Below, in pieces: positions 19,314 through 28,176 of a DNA stretch of 64,000 nt. The first letter of the stretch is position 1; each line of letters starts with the position of its first letter. The DNA comes from VGSG01 sp040756375. Its GTDB lineage: Bacteria; Desulfobacterota; Desulfomonilia; Desulfomonilales; Desulfomonilaceae. The notes under the pieces are model-generated. The model saw nothing but the letters and a program-made list of their open reading frames with translations, did no database searches and was not told the DNA's origin. Location of the stretch: positions 30,648 through 94,647 of the forward strand of contig JBFLZC010000020.1 of NCBI GenBank assembly GCA_040756375.1, read 5' to 3'. The translations under genes were made by a program, and so were the position numbers.

Positions 19314-19865
19314 ATGGAAACACCTAAAGCTACTCAATTATCGGAACTGATCCACCGGAAGGCGTCGGATTTGAAGGAATTGTGCGAAGGAATCGACGAA
19401 GAAACGGCTTCTCGCGCGCCGTCCGGACGATGGTCTCCCAAAGAGATAGTGTCCCATTTGTGTGGTCCCGAAGGAATCGGCCATCTGCCTAGTATTTACG
19501 CTATGTTGGAAAAGGACACCCCCAGACTCGACATCGAAGTGGAGAATCCCTTTCTTACCGAAGACCGCTCCCGCAGGACGTTTGCTGAACTTCTCGGGGA
19601 GTTCGACAGGGAATACGGTCGCATGGCCGAGTTCGTGGCGGGTTTGTCCGAGGAACAGCTCAGCCGGAAGGCCCACATCCCGATCCTGAAGGAAACGCCG
19701 ATAGGTGAATATCCCACCCTTGCAGAGTGGGTCCAAGTGCTTGCTGAGTACCATGTCGGCTCGCACACCGATCACATGCGGGCGATTCTTGAAGCTCTTG
19801 GGGTTGAGTCGGGAATTCCGAGAAAGCAAGTGAGTCACGAAGAAGATCACGCGGTTTCGCCCTGA
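19314..19865 (+). CDS. DinB-like four-helix-bundle protein
   Basis: The 183-residue product has the DinB_2 pattern: a first helix ELIHRKASDLKELCEGI, WSPKEIVSHLCG with a metal-ligand His, and YHVGSHTDHM with the other His ligands. Members of this fold bind a divalent metal and often act as thiol-dependent S-transferases, but many are uncharacterised. ATG 19314 is chosen over an upstream in-frame ATG at 19293 because AAAGGAG ends 9 bases before it. Transcription appears independent of the SnoaL gene upstream, with a repeat element between them. Confidence 0.82.
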   Translation: METPKATQLSELIHRKASDLKELCEGIDEETASRAPSGRWSPKEIVSHLCGPEGIGHLPSIYAMLEKDTPRLDIEVENPFLTEDRSRRTFAELLGEFDREYGRMAEFVAGLSEEQLSRKAHIPILKETPIGEYPTLAEWVQVLAEYHVGSHTDHMRAILEALGVESGIPRKQVSHEEDHAVSP

Positions 19866-19926
19866 AGTCCCGTGACGCGCGAGACCGTGGGCTGCCAATT
19901 TCAGGACCCCAAGGTCACGCGAAGAC

Positions 19927-20109
19927 TCAAATGGTTTCGCAGGCATCGAGGTATCCGTCGCGGCACATACAGCTCGATCCGATTGGGCAGCATCCCCAAT
20001 ATTGATCGTTGGGACATCTTTCGCACCGATAGTAATTGACGGGGCAGGTCAATGTCTTTGTCATTATGGGCTTTCGTGATTTCTCGCCGTATATGGATTG
20101 CTCGCTCAT
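19927..20109 (-). CDS. Small cysteine-rich protein
   Basis: A 60-residue frame starts at ATG 20109 with GGAGG 8 bases upstream. The second half has ten Cys in a compact array: CPVNYYRCERCP, GCCPIGSSCMCRDGYLDAC. This could bind metal or form disulfides. No signal peptide is evident. I do not recognise the family. A longer frame upstream to 20307 lacks a ribosome binding site and shows no typical coding character, so the short version is preferred. Confidence 0.6.
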   Translation of the reverse strand: MSEQSIYGEKSRKPIMTKTLTCPVNYYRCERCPNDQYWGCCPIGSSCMCRDGYLDACETI

Positions 20110-20364
20110 CTTGGGCCTCCATTTGGCCTCGTTGAAATCCCAGATGGCATCGCTGCCGGTCCGTTGAGACTTATCCCATAAGTCGTTCCCAAGGTTGCCG
20201 TTCGGCGACTTGTTTAAGGATAGCCATCCTTCGGGAGTCGGGAAGAGCGCCCGGCGAAACTGGACGGTTGGAAGCCTGTGTCCCCAAAGTTGACACCCGA
20301 TCCTCAATCAGGTAGTGTCCCGGCCGCAGTTGGATCGTTTTCGAGAGAGTAGGGGGGCACTTCG

Positions 20365-20628
20365 ATGAATATACGTGCGGTACGAAAAGCGCTACTCTGG
20401 TGTGCAATAATCAACTATGGATTACTCATGTGGTGGTTCTTATATTTCATGTTCGCTCATGACTGGATGCATCGGTTTGCGGGTGGATGGTTCTATGTAA
20501 CGGTTGAGCAGTTCGACGCAATCAACTTTGCAGGTATACTGTTTTACAAAATAGCCATTTTCTTCTTCAACATTGTCCCGTGCATTGCGTTATATATCGT
20601 TGAGAGGAGCAAGGTTTCCAATGAGTGA
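20365..20628 (+). CDS. Small two-helix membrane protein (DUF6868-like)
   Basis: The 87-residue protein has two hydrophobic segments around ALLWCAIINYGLLMWWFLYF and the stretch AGILFYKIAIFFFNIVPCIALYI. The conserved-looking HDWMHRFAGGWF between them and VPCIALYIVE at the end recall the DUF6868 family of unknown function. A GGGGGG-type ribosome binding site lies upstream. Function unknown. Confidence 0.7.
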   Translation: MNIRAVRKALLWCAIINYGLLMWWFLYFMFAHDWMHRFAGGWFYVTVEQFDAINFAGILFYKIAIFFFNIVPCIALYIVERSKVSNE

Positions 20629-20712
20629 GTTCGATCGTTCTACCCAAGTTCGTTTTCGCATGTTCCCGCGATTCAGTGTGTAGTAGTCATCACCGACCAA
20701 CGGGGAGAGAGT

Positions 20713-21537
20713 ATGGCAGAGCACGACAGTTATTTGGCAACCGGTTTCAGGGATGTTGACGCCAACAGTAATTTTGGAAAGCTGGAAGCATGTCTCAGAT
20801 TCATGGAGGGCCTCCCCAGTTTCAAAGCATACAAGAAAATTAGTATAGAAAAGCTTAGATTGAAGCGGGGCGACACAGCGGTGGATTTGGGCTGTGGCCT
20901 TGGTTTCGATGTTGAAAAACTGGCAAATGTCGTTTGTCCCGGTGGGTCCAGCATTGGGATAGACAACAGTGAAAAGCTGTTGAATGCTGCACGAACCGCA
21001 TTTGGTCATCGTGAAGGTGTCTTGTTTGCCCAAGGCGATATCCATGATTTGGACATTCCAGCCAATACCGTGGACGGAATTCGAGTGGATCGTACGCTCC
21101 AGCATGTCCAAGATCCACAGAAAGCGATTTCCGAAATGGTTCGAGTCTTGAAACCAGGCGGGTGGCTGGTTTGTGCCGAGCCGGATTGGTCGACATTTGT
21201 CATAGACGCGGGCAACAACGAAGTACCTGATGCAATAGTACGGACGTGGAAAAGTAGCTGTAGGAATCCCTGGATTGGCCGCCAACTTTTGAAAAGAGTG
21301 AGGGCAGAAGGGCTGGAAAATACATGGGCCGACGGACGTATCCTGTTGACTGACGGCCTCAAGGCCGCAGATACTGTGTTTGATATCTACGCCACCGCGG
21401 AAAAGGTAAAGGTTAAGGATAAGGAAATATCACAAGTCCTTGATACTTGGATCAAGGAACTGCAAGAAAGTGAAGAACGGCAAGGCGTGGTCGCTTGCGT
21501 CGCCATATTCCTAGCCGGCGGGCAAAAATGCAAATAG
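20713..21537 (+). CDS. Class I SAM-dependent methyltransferase
   Basis: The 274-residue protein has a Rossmann SAM-binding motif DLGCGLGFDVEKLA near residue 57, an acidic residue after beta2 (SIGIDNSEKL), GDIHDLDIP and the post-III LKPGGWLVCAEPDW. The arrangement fits ubiE/arsenite-type small-molecule methyltransferases. The substrate is not determined by sequence. GGGGAGAG precedes ATG 20713. It follows the DUF6868-like gene by 84 bases and may share its transcript. Confidence 0.9.
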   Translation: MAEHDSYLATGFRDVDANSNFGKLEACLRFMEGLPSFKAYKKISIEKLRLKRGDTAVDLGCGLGFDVEKLANVVCPGGSSIGIDNSEKLLNAARTAFGHREGVLFAQGDIHDLDIPANTVDGIRVDRTLQHVQDPQKAISEMVRVLKPGGWLVCAEPDWSTFVIDAGNNEVPDAIVRTWKSSCRNPWIGRQLLKRVRAEGLENTWADGRILLTDGLKAADTVFDIYATAEKVKVKDKEISQVLDTWIKELQESEERQGVVACVAIFLAGGQKCK

Positions 21538-21590
21538 ACAAGCTGCCCGATCCCAATTTACCTTCAAAGAGGTAACATGCTGAAGTGCAT

Positions 21591-21649
21591 ATGGTGGGAC
21601 AAGCGTCCCGCCTGTCCATAATTGACAGGCAGGATGCCCGTCCCACCAT
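21591..21649. repeat. Imperfect inverted repeat with TGGTGGGAC termini
   Basis: Arms 21591-21616 and 21624-21649 pair at 22 of 26 positions over a 7-base loop. The element lies between convergent genes. It is larger than a typical terminator and has no T tract, so a dispersed palindromic repeat is more likely. Confidence 0.7.
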
Positions 21650-21785
21650 CATTTGGCGATTTACATCGTGAAAGCGCACTGTTATAAAACCCTCCACAAT
21701 GCGCGGGTGAGCAACGGCAGCAACCGCCTGTGCATCGCGCGCGGGGCCGGTAATTACAAGCGCGCGATATGCGGCCTCCGAGCTG

Positions 21786-23273
21786 CTACGTATTGAAAAC
21801 GTTGCAGGTAATTACAAGGGGTGCGATGTCCGGCCTATTGGGCACGCTGATGGTTACGATGATCGTGGCATCGTTGCCCGTCGCGCGGAAAATGTCGATC
21901 CTATGAGCTTGGAAGAATGTCAGGTCTGTCGATGACCCAGCGGGATTATCCATCCTCGCAGGACCGACTGTGGTCGCGGTAGACGGCCACCAGCGATTGG
22001 AAAACGGCACCCCTGCAACGGTGGCGACCGTAGCAATCACTTGCTCGGTCGATCCATCGGACAGCTTGAACTGATAAGCCAACATTGCAGTTTCTATAAG
22101 ACCACTGCCTGTTACTATTACGTCAAAAGTCGCCGCGCCGACGTTGATGTTAGCCAGTGAGACATTTGGGGTACTGCCCACGTCCGTTACACCAAGAAAT
22201 ATAAGGCTCGGGGAGGCCCTGCGCTGTACAATTTGAGTCGGCTGAGTCCAACGTCTTTTCACGTGCTCGTGAAAGATTCGGCTCAGATTTCGAGGGCTGG
22301 CAAAAACCGGGTCGGGCATGGTGAACGGAGATTCGCCCCGGAGCAGGTTATCCAGTTGAAGCCCAAGGTGCACAGATCCGGCAATAGTATGATAGGGAGC
22401 ATTTATTCGGTCGCTCGTATAATCATACGCGAGCCGGAACATGCCATCGCGCGTGGTGGCGTCCACTCCGGTGCTCCACCCATAGACCTTCTGTCCCACA
22501 TCGAACTGATATCCCACTGCCTTAAGGCGCAGATCCAGAGCCTGGTTGAAGAGAGGTTGCGAATATCCTGCCTCGATATCAAAATTGCCCGTCCCGTACC
22601 GAAAGACATTGACGAAATCCGTGCCGGAGAAGAGATTGCCATAGTAATTGAAATTCAGGTCGATAAGGCCGTCTCCCGGCAGACGGGAAACAAACTCCAG
22701 GCCCAGTCCGCCGGAAGAATACCAGCGATCCTGCACCTTGCTCGCATCGAAGAATGCGTTAACACCGAGAATAGAATCCGCGTTTATGCCCCGGCGCAAC
22801 CCGCCTCCGACGGACAGGTCGTAGCGCTGTTGCGAAGGAACCGGCGCATCCCGGTACCCACTTACTCGCACGCCGGGCGCCGCAACTACACTGCCGGCAG
22901 GAGTTTTCCAGAAATCCTGGAACTCGGCGTGGATCTCGCCGAACAGCGTGGTTGCCGGTGCGATGTCCAGGGGCAAGAGATAGTCGATAATTCCTCGCCC
23001 ATATCGCACGTTTTTGCCAAAGCTGTATGCGAAACCAGCCTTGAGACGAGGAATTCCCGAGAAGAGGCTTGGAAACATACCGGAAGAAAGCGGGATGCCT
23101 TCGGGCGCACTAATTCTATCTATACCGCCACTGTCGCCCAATCGGGGGAAAACGGATGGATTGCCGAATTGCGGTGGGGAAGCAAGACTCTGGGAAAATC
23201 CTCGCTGGCAGGGCGCAAAAACTAAGAAGACTGCTATGAGACAGAAGAATAGCCGAACACTCCTCGACGGCAC
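21786..23273 (-). CDS. Inverse autotransporter beta-barrel protein (intimin/invasin-like)
   Basis: About 495 residues. A signal peptide (SVRLFFCLIAVFLVFAPC) is followed by a barrel-type region with alternating hydrophobics and features of the IAT_beta family: LKAGFAYSFGKNVRYGRGIIDYLLPL, LFGEIHAEFQDF, SVGGGLRRG, LGVNAFFDAS and YGWSTGVDATTRDGMFRL. These barrels insert in the outer membrane and export their own C-terminal passenger. Here only about 150 residues follow the barrel, ending in a Val/Thr-rich domain (TFDVIVTGSGLIETAMLAY), so the passenger is short. GTG 23273 is chosen because GGGGAGG lies 6 bases upstream; the frame itself extends to 23291. Confidence 0.8.
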   Translation of the reverse strand: MPSRSVRLFFCLIAVFLVFAPCQRGFSQSLASPPQFGNPSVFPRLGDSGGIDRISAPEGIPLSSGMFPSLFSGIPRLKAGFAYSFGKNVRYGRGIIDYLLPLDIAPATTLFGEIHAEFQDFWKTPAGSVVAAPGVRVSGYRDAPVPSQQRYDLSVGGGLRRGINADSILGVNAFFDASKVQDRWYSSGGLGLEFVSRLPGDGLIDLNFNYYGNLFSGTDFVNVFRYGTGNFDIEAGYSQPLFNQALDLRLKAVGYQFDVGQKVYGWSTGVDATTRDGMFRLAYDYTSDRINAPYHTIAGSVHLGLQLDNLLRGESPFTMPDPVFASPRNLSRIFHEHVKRRWTQPTQIVQRRASPSLIFLGVTDVGSTPNVSLANINVGAATFDVIVTGSGLIETAMLAYQFKLSDGSTEQVIATVATVAGVPFSNRWWPSTATTVGPARMDNPAGSSTDLTFFQAHRIDIFRATGNDATIIVTISVPNRPDIAPLVITCNVFNT

Positions 23274-23426
23274 GCCATACCTCCCCAACACGGCAGCACA
23301 CGGCCGAAAACCAAGAATTCACCAAATGAAAGCGGAATGGAGCAGGAATTCTGTTCCGACTTGGACGATACCTAACAGCCGCAGCTCACGTCAAGTCAAA
23401 TGGCGTAGCCGAGGACCCGGAGTGCC

Positions 23427-24197
23427 TTATCGATCCTTCCATTGTGGCGGCCTTCTTTCCTTGAAGGCCTTGGGCCCTTCCAAATAGTCCGGGCTGTGAC
23501 GGCAATAGAGGCAGACGGCTCGAGAATAAGCTGTGGCCCCCGCATCCGGAGTGAGGGCGAACCGAACCATCTTCTTAATATTCCGGACCATGAACGGGCT
23601 GTAAGTGTTGATGATTCGCGCAATCCGCTCGGCCTCACCCATTACCTCTGCCGTTGGGACCATTCGATTAACATAGCCGTAGCGATGGGCAGCTTCAGCG
23701 GAAATGAAGTTTCCGGTGAGCAGCAACTCCATGGCCGCGGCCGGAGGGAAATATCCGGCCACATACGCGGGGATGCCTAAAGAAGGCGGTACGCCCACCT
23801 TGATTTCCGGCATCCCGAATAACGCGGAAGTGGAAGCGATCCGCAAGTCGCAACCCACCATTGTCAGCAAGAATCCGTATCCTAAGCAGTGTCCGTTAAT
23901 GGCCGCGATAACCGGCTTACCGACCTCAGATCCAAAGGTTTCAAGAGTATTGAGGGGCAGGTCCTGGATGGGATCGTCTTTCTTGAACTGCTCCAATTCG
24001 AACAAGTCCTGCCCGACCGAGAAGACCTCCTGTCCGCCGCTGACAATCACGGAAAAGATGTCGCGGTCCTCTTCTACTTCCTTCCAAGCTTCTCTGAGTC
24101 CCTGGCGCATCTCCAGGTTGATGGCGTTCTTCTGAGCAGGACGGTTCAGCAGGATGTACGCGGTGTGGTCTCGTTTTTCAAAGACAAGGGCCGGCAT
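23427..24197 (-). CDS. Enoyl-CoA hydratase/isomerase family protein
   Basis: The 256-residue crotonase-fold protein has the oxyanion-hole segments VIVSGGQEVFSVGQDL and AAINGHCLGYGFLLTMVGCDLRIAS, and FGMPEIKVGVPPSLG. It lacks the standard Glu pair in the obvious positions, so the exact reaction (hydration, isomerisation, other) is open. It is divergent from the FadR-type regulator with 305 bases between start codons, and probably belongs to the same catabolic cassette: CoA-activated substrate made by the ligase to the right would be processed here. AGAGAGGA precedes ATG 24197. Confidence 0.88.
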   Translation of the reverse strand: MPALVFEKRDHTAYILLNRPAQKNAINLEMRQGLREAWKEVEEDRDIFSVIVSGGQEVFSVGQDLFELEQFKKDDPIQDLPLNTLETFGSEVGKPVIAAINGHCLGYGFLLTMVGCDLRIASTSALFGMPEIKVGVPPSLGIPAYVAGYFPPAAAMELLLTGNFISAEAAHRYGYVNRMVPTAEVMGEAERIARIINTYSPFMVRNIKKMVRFALTPDAGATAYSRAVCLYCRHSPDYLEGPKAFKERRPPQWKDR

Positions 24198-24465
24198 GGT
24201 GTCCTCTCTTTCCCGGCGCCGGAATTAATATAGGACATTCCCGATTTGAGGTAATTCCTATTAAAGTTTTCGGCATGAGGCACCCCCTGGTCGGGTCTGC
24301 GTATGGGGAGGTTTGGAGGGGAGATGAGTCTCCCCTTCAAATGATTGCGCGACGATGCGCTCTTGCTGCCCATCTCCGAGGCGAAGCCCCGGAGTGCTTG
24401 CCAGAGCTGAGAACTTTCATGGTCCGTTGTAGCCTGTTGACTAAGGACGTCTGGGCAAAAAGCCA
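24198..24465. other. Divergent control region of the catabolic cassette
   Basis: The 268 bases upstream of the regulator's promoter presumably also contain the promoter for the enoyl-CoA hydratase gene on the minus strand. I see no convincing -35/-10 pair for it and no small gene. Confidence 0.45.
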
Positions 24466-24503
24466 TTGACAGAGATTTTTGTGGTATGATATCAGACATC
24501 ATA
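24466..24503 (+). promoter_or_regulatory. Promoter with 19-bp palindromic operator at the regulator start
   Basis: TTGACA (24466-24471) is followed after 18 bases by TATCAG (24490-24495). Over it lies TATGATATCAGACATCATA (24485-24503), a 19-bp palindrome with only three non-pairing central positions. The predicted transcription start falls on or just before ATG 24503. An operator over the -10 element at the gene for a GntR/FadR regulator is a strong candidate for autorepression. Confidence 0.65.
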
Positions 24504-25288
24504 TGTCAAGAGCAAATGCACCAATCGCGGACCCAGGCAACCTCTTCAGCCCGATAGGCGACAAGCGCCTCTACCAGAAGGTGGTCGACCAGATATGCAT
24601 GGCGATCTTCCAGGGAAAGATTCGCCCAGGAGACCGGCTCCCGTCTGAGGAAAAGCTCGTTGCTCACTTCCAGGTCAGCCGATCGGCAGTGAGAGAAGCC
24701 GTTAAGGTGCTGGAAACCTCGGGACTCGTCATAATACGCCGAGGGCGTGATGGAGGCACCTTTGTGCAGGAGCGGGATGCTTCCTCTTTAAGCCAAGCGT
24801 ATAGCAACATCTTGCGTCTAGCCCTGGTGGAAGTCTCAGAACTGACACGAGCCAGAGTGTTGTTGGAATCCGGGGCCATCCAAGAAGCGGCCAAATTCAT
24901 GCGACCGGAGGACCTGAAGGAATTATGGGAAAATGTCCGTGAAGCAGAGCGTTATTACGCTCAAAACGACCGGGAGAACCGACTAAAGACGAATTTGGAA
25001 TTTCACGTGGCTCTTGGGCGTCTGGCAAGGAATATTATCTTGGAACTGAACATCGCAGCGATCTTGTCCCTTCTTTCCTACTATCTGAAGACCATGCAGG
25101 TCACAAAGGAAATGGGCCAAGCGACCCTGAAAGCCCATTTCTTGATCGTGGAGTTATTGGCACAAGGGAAATTTGAAGAAGCTGCGGCCAAGAATCAGCA
25201 GCACATAGAAACGGTTTCAAGCCAATTATTGAAGCATGCAGCAGAGAAATTTCACGGAGTCCCAAACGTCCACCTAACCATGGAGTAA
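24503..25288 (+). CDS. GntR/FadR-family transcription regulator (FCD domain)
   Basis: The 261-residue protein has a winged-helix N-terminus (VVDQICMAIFQGKIRPGDRLPSEEKLVAHFQVSRSAVREAVKVLE in pieces) and an all-helical FCD ligand domain with metal-ligand type His in NLEFHVALG and KAHFLIVE. Such regulators sense acyl-CoA or carboxylate ligands. The frame extends to TTG 24479, but that lies upstream of the -10 element, so ATG 24503 is preferred; it lacks a ribosome binding site and may be translated leaderless. It heads the cassette with CoA ligase and TctCBA and is divergent from an enoyl-CoA hydratase, which together suggest control of uptake and activation of an organic acid. Confidence 0.88.
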   Translation: MSRANAPIADPGNLFSPIGDKRLYQKVVDQICMAIFQGKIRPGDRLPSEEKLVAHFQVSRSAVREAVKVLETSGLVIIRRGRDGGTFVQERDASSLSQAYSNILRLALVEVSELTRARVLLESGAIQEAAKFMRPEDLKELWENVREAERYYAQNDRENRLKTNLEFHVALGRLARNIILELNIAAILSLLSYYLKTMQVTKEMGQATLKAHFLIVELLAQGKFEEAAAKNQQHIETVSSQLLKHAAEKFHGVPNVHLTME

Positions 25289-25305
25289 CACGAAAAGGTT
25301 TCGGA

Positions 25306-26676
25306 ATGACGCATAGGCAGGATATTGATTCAATTCTCCATCAGACCTCGGAGCGGGTCAGGGAGATTCAAGATACGCAGCTAAGAAACATGATGTCGCT
25401 GTGCAAACACGGCCATCCGTTTTATCAAAGGCTTTACAAGAACCAAGGAATCGAATTCGACGCAATACAATCCATCGAACACCTGGAGACGCTCCCCCTT
25501 ACCGAGAAGACCGACTACATGAATCATCCCCAGGAATTCGTCCTCCAGTGCCCTGATTTACCGATGTTTGAACGGACCATTTACAATCAGCTTTATACGA
25601 CAGGGACCACAACCGGGCAGCCGACTCCGTTTTACAATACTGCGCACGATTATTACGCTGTCTTAACGATCTCAAAAAGGATTGCCGAGATTGTCGGAAT
25701 CACTGCCCAAGACACGATTATCAACACCTACCCGTTGACACAAGTTCCCCATCTGACTTCTTTCGCCGCCTTCTGCTATGCCACCGTTACCGGCGCTCGG
25801 TTGGTGAGCACTCTAACCGGAACGCCCAACCCGGAATTTCCCATCACTCGCAGCACCAAAGAAGCAGCTAAGATGATCCAAGACAGCCGGGCCACTGTTA
25901 TTTGGGGTTTCCCCAGCTTCGTGCGACGCATCCTTGGCTTGGCCGAAGAAATGGGCCTGCGTTACACATCCGTGCGTTGTGCTGGGGTTTCCGGCGAGCC
26001 TTGCTCGGAGGGCCTAAGAGAAGACATATTGAAACGGCTGACCCGGCTGGGAGCCTCCAATCCGACAGTGAACAACCGTTTTGGTTTCACGGAAATGAGT
26101 ACGGTGTTCGTGGAATGCGATCCTCAGGGAAGGGCCGGATTCCACAACGCGGCTCCCGACTACTTCTTCATTGAAGCGGTAAACACTGAGACTGGTAAAA
26201 GGCTTCCGGACGGCCAGGTAGGATATCTGGCCATCACCCATCTCAACCGCAGAGGAACCGTTCTGCTTCGGTATCTGACCGGCGACATGGTCGCTCTTTC
26301 CCATGAGTCCTGCCCGTGCTGCGGCCGGACAACAGTGCGCGTGGTTACGCAACCCGTGCGAAAGAGCGAACTGGTTAAATTCAAGGGAACTCTCATCAAT
26401 CCCAAACCACTACAAGAAGCCCTCTCCACGCTCTCGGCAGTTGAAGAATTTCAAATTCTCTTTACCAAACAAAACCCGGATGATCCTTTGTCCCAGGATC
26501 ATCTCCAGATCAGGATCGCTACGAGCGAAGATCACGACCAGGTGAAGGATCAGATCATCTCGCTGACTCTTCAAGCCATTGAAATGCGGCCGGAAGTCAT
26601 CTTTGTCCACCGCGATGCAATATATAACCCGGATGAAGTGTTTAAATCGAAACGGATTCTGATTCTGAATCAATAG
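25306..26676 (+). CDS. AMP-forming acyl/aryl-CoA ligase, phenylacetate-CoA ligase (PaaK) family
   Basis: The 456-residue protein has the adenylate P-loop YTTGTTTGQPTPFYN, the RFGFTEMS substrate/AMP segment, RYLTGDM and the CPCCGRT zinc-like motif of PaaK-type ligases. These enzymes use ATP to form a CoA thioester via an acyl-adenylate in the cytosol, typically on aryl or small carboxylic acids. The C-terminal AMP-binding domain with KFKGTLINP is complete. Start ATG 25306 has AAAGG upstream and follows the regulator by 17 bases. Placed beside TctCBA, it would activate the imported carboxylate; the actual substrate is unknown. Confidence 0.9.
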   Translation: MTHRQDIDSILHQTSERVREIQDTQLRNMMSLCKHGHPFYQRLYKNQGIEFDAIQSIEHLETLPLTEKTDYMNHPQEFVLQCPDLPMFERTIYNQLYTTGTTTGQPTPFYNTAHDYYAVLTISKRIAEIVGITAQDTIINTYPLTQVPHLTSFAAFCYATVTGARLVSTLTGTPNPEFPITRSTKEAAKMIQDSRATVIWGFPSFVRRILGLAEEMGLRYTSVRCAGVSGEPCSEGLREDILKRLTRLGASNPTVNNRFGFTEMSTVFVECDPQGRAGFHNAAPDYFFIEAVNTETGKRLPDGQVGYLAITHLNRRGTVLLRYLTGDMVALSHESCPCCGRTTVRVVTQPVRKSELVKFKGTLINPKPLQEALSTLSAVEEFQILFTKQNPDDPLSQDHLQIRIATSEDHDQVKDQIISLTLQAIEMRPEVIFVHRDAIYNPDEVFKSKRILILNQ

Positions 26677-26712
26677 AATTCTTCACCGGAACATTCAGAA
26701 AGGAGACTCGGC

Positions 26713-27693
26713 ATGGCGAAAAAGACAATGAAATGGACAGTGATCGTCTTGAGTGGCCTTCTCGCAGCTCTTATGAGTTCCTTCGTTTGGGCCGCGGATT
26801 TCCCCACCAAGCCAGTTACCCTCATTTGCCCCTATGCATCGGGAGGCACCGCGGACATCGTTATGCGTGGCTTGGCCGAAGCCACCGGCAAGCATTTGGG
26901 GCAGCCTGTTGTGGTGGAAAACAAAGGAGGAGGCGGGGGTTCCTTAGGTCCGGCGACTATGGCTGCTACAGCGAAACCCGATGGATACACTCTTTCACAA
27001 ATGCCGGTTACTCTGTTCCGAAACCCCCTCATGATGAAAGTTACCTGGGACCCGTTTAAGGATTTCACATACATCATCCACATTTCCGGCTATACTTTCG
27101 GCGTGGTGGTCAAAGCGGACGCACCCTGGAAGACCTGGGACGAATTTGTCGCCTATGCCAAGGCTAATCCGGGCAAAGTTTCCTATAATACACCCGGCAC
27201 CGGTTCAACTCTGCACATTGTCATGGAATCCATTGCGGCGGACAAGGGGATCAAATGGATTCATGTGCCCACCAAAGGTGGAGGAGAGGGAACACCTATG
27301 GTTTTGGGCGGGCATACAACCGCGTCCGCCAATTCATCCGGCGGCTGGGCCGCTCAAGTGGAATCCGGAGATTTGCGTCTTCTGGCGACCTGGGGCGACA
27401 AGAGGATGAAGCGTTTCCCCAATGTGCCCACCTTACAGGAATTGGGGTACGGAATCGTCTCCACCTCTTCTTTTGGGATCGGCGGCCCCAAAGGAATGGA
27501 CCCGAAGGTGGTAAAGATACTCCACGACGCATTCAAGAAGGGGCTGGAAGACCCGGCCTTTATCAAAGTCCTCGACAAACTTGACATGCCTCCTCTGTAT
27601 CTCAGTACAGAAGATTACAACAACTATAACAAAAAGGTCGACGAAGAAGAAAAGACAATGATTAAGAAACTGGGGCTTGAAAAGAAGGGATAG
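26713..27693 (+). CDS. tctC: Tripartite tricarboxylate transporter periplasmic binding protein (TctC)
   Basis: The 326-residue protein has a signal peptide ending near VWAADFPTKPV and the TctC family start PTKPVTLICPYASGGTADIVMRGLA, with VVENKGGGGGSLGPATMA and PDGYTLSQMP. It captures a carboxylate in the periplasm for the TctAB permease. GGAG lies upstream of ATG 26713. It is followed by tctB and tctA in the same operon and preceded by a CoA ligase, so the ligand is likely an organic acid that is then activated to a CoA thioester. Confidence 0.93.
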   Translation: MAKKTMKWTVIVLSGLLAALMSSFVWAADFPTKPVTLICPYASGGTADIVMRGLAEATGKHLGQPVVVENKGGGGGSLGPATMAATAKPDGYTLSQMPVTLFRNPLMMKVTWDPFKDFTYIIHISGYTFGVVVKADAPWKTWDEFVAYAKANPGKVSYNTPGTGSTLHIVMESIAADKGIKWIHVPTKGGGEGTPMVLGGHTTASANSSGGWAAQVESGDLRLLATWGDKRMKRFPNVPTLQELGYGIVSTSSFGIGGPKGMDPKVVKILHDAFKKGLEDPAFIKVLDKLDMPPLYLSTEDYNNYNKKVDEEEKTMIKKLGLEKKG

Positions 27694-27717
27694 TGTGCCT
27701 TAAGTTCCGGAGACATC

Positions 27718-28173
27718 ATGAGGTCAAGGGACATCATCGCTTCCTTTTTCTGGCTCCTCATCGGAGCGGGTTTGATATATGAGGGATATCGCGCGGAACT
27801 GGGCACCCTACAGGAGCCCGGTTCGGGATTTGTCATTTTCTGGATGGGGATTGTAATCGTCGGATTATCGCTCCTTCTGCTCTTCATAACCCTCTTCAAA
27901 CCCGCTCCCGCAGACGAGCATCCGTCTCCCTGGTTCGGCCCCGGATTGAGCAAGGTTTTGATTATCTCTATTGCGCTCTTGCTTTATGCTTATGCTCTGA
28001 TCCCTCTGGGATTCCTCCTGACCACTTTTCTTTTCATGTTCTTTCTTTTTAAGGCAATCAACCTCCAGACTTGGCTGGTATCCATTAGCGGAGCTGTCAT
28101 AAGCTCTCTGGTCATTTACCTTGTTTTCAGTTGTTGGCTCGCGGTTCAGCTCCCCGAAGGAATTCTCAGGTAA
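27718..28173 (+). CDS. tctB: Tripartite tricarboxylate transporter small membrane subunit (TctB)
   Basis: The 151-residue protein has four hydrophobic segments and the TctB hallmarks IGAGLIYEGYRAELGTLQEPGSGFV near the start and SCWLAVQLPEG at the end. TctB forms the membrane permease with TctA. It sits 24 bases after tctC and ends 3 bases before tctA. Confidence 0.9.
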   Translation: MRSRDIIASFFWLLIGAGLIYEGYRAELGTLQEPGSGFVIFWMGIVIVGLSLLLLFITLFKPAPADEHPSPWFGPGLSKVLIISIALLLYAYALIPLGFLLTTFLFMFFLFKAINLQTWLVSISGAVISSLVIYLVFSCWLAVQLPEGILR

Positions 28174-28176
28174 CCA

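Noticed and set aside
20171..20407. Minus-strand frame of 78 residues and the long extension of the Cys-rich gene to 20307
   Set aside because: Neither has a ribosome binding site, and the first overlaps the DUF6868-like gene's upstream region.
24479..24502. TTG start for the FadR-type regulator
   Set aside because: It lies upstream of the predicted -10 element and inside the operator palindrome; ATG 24503 fits better.
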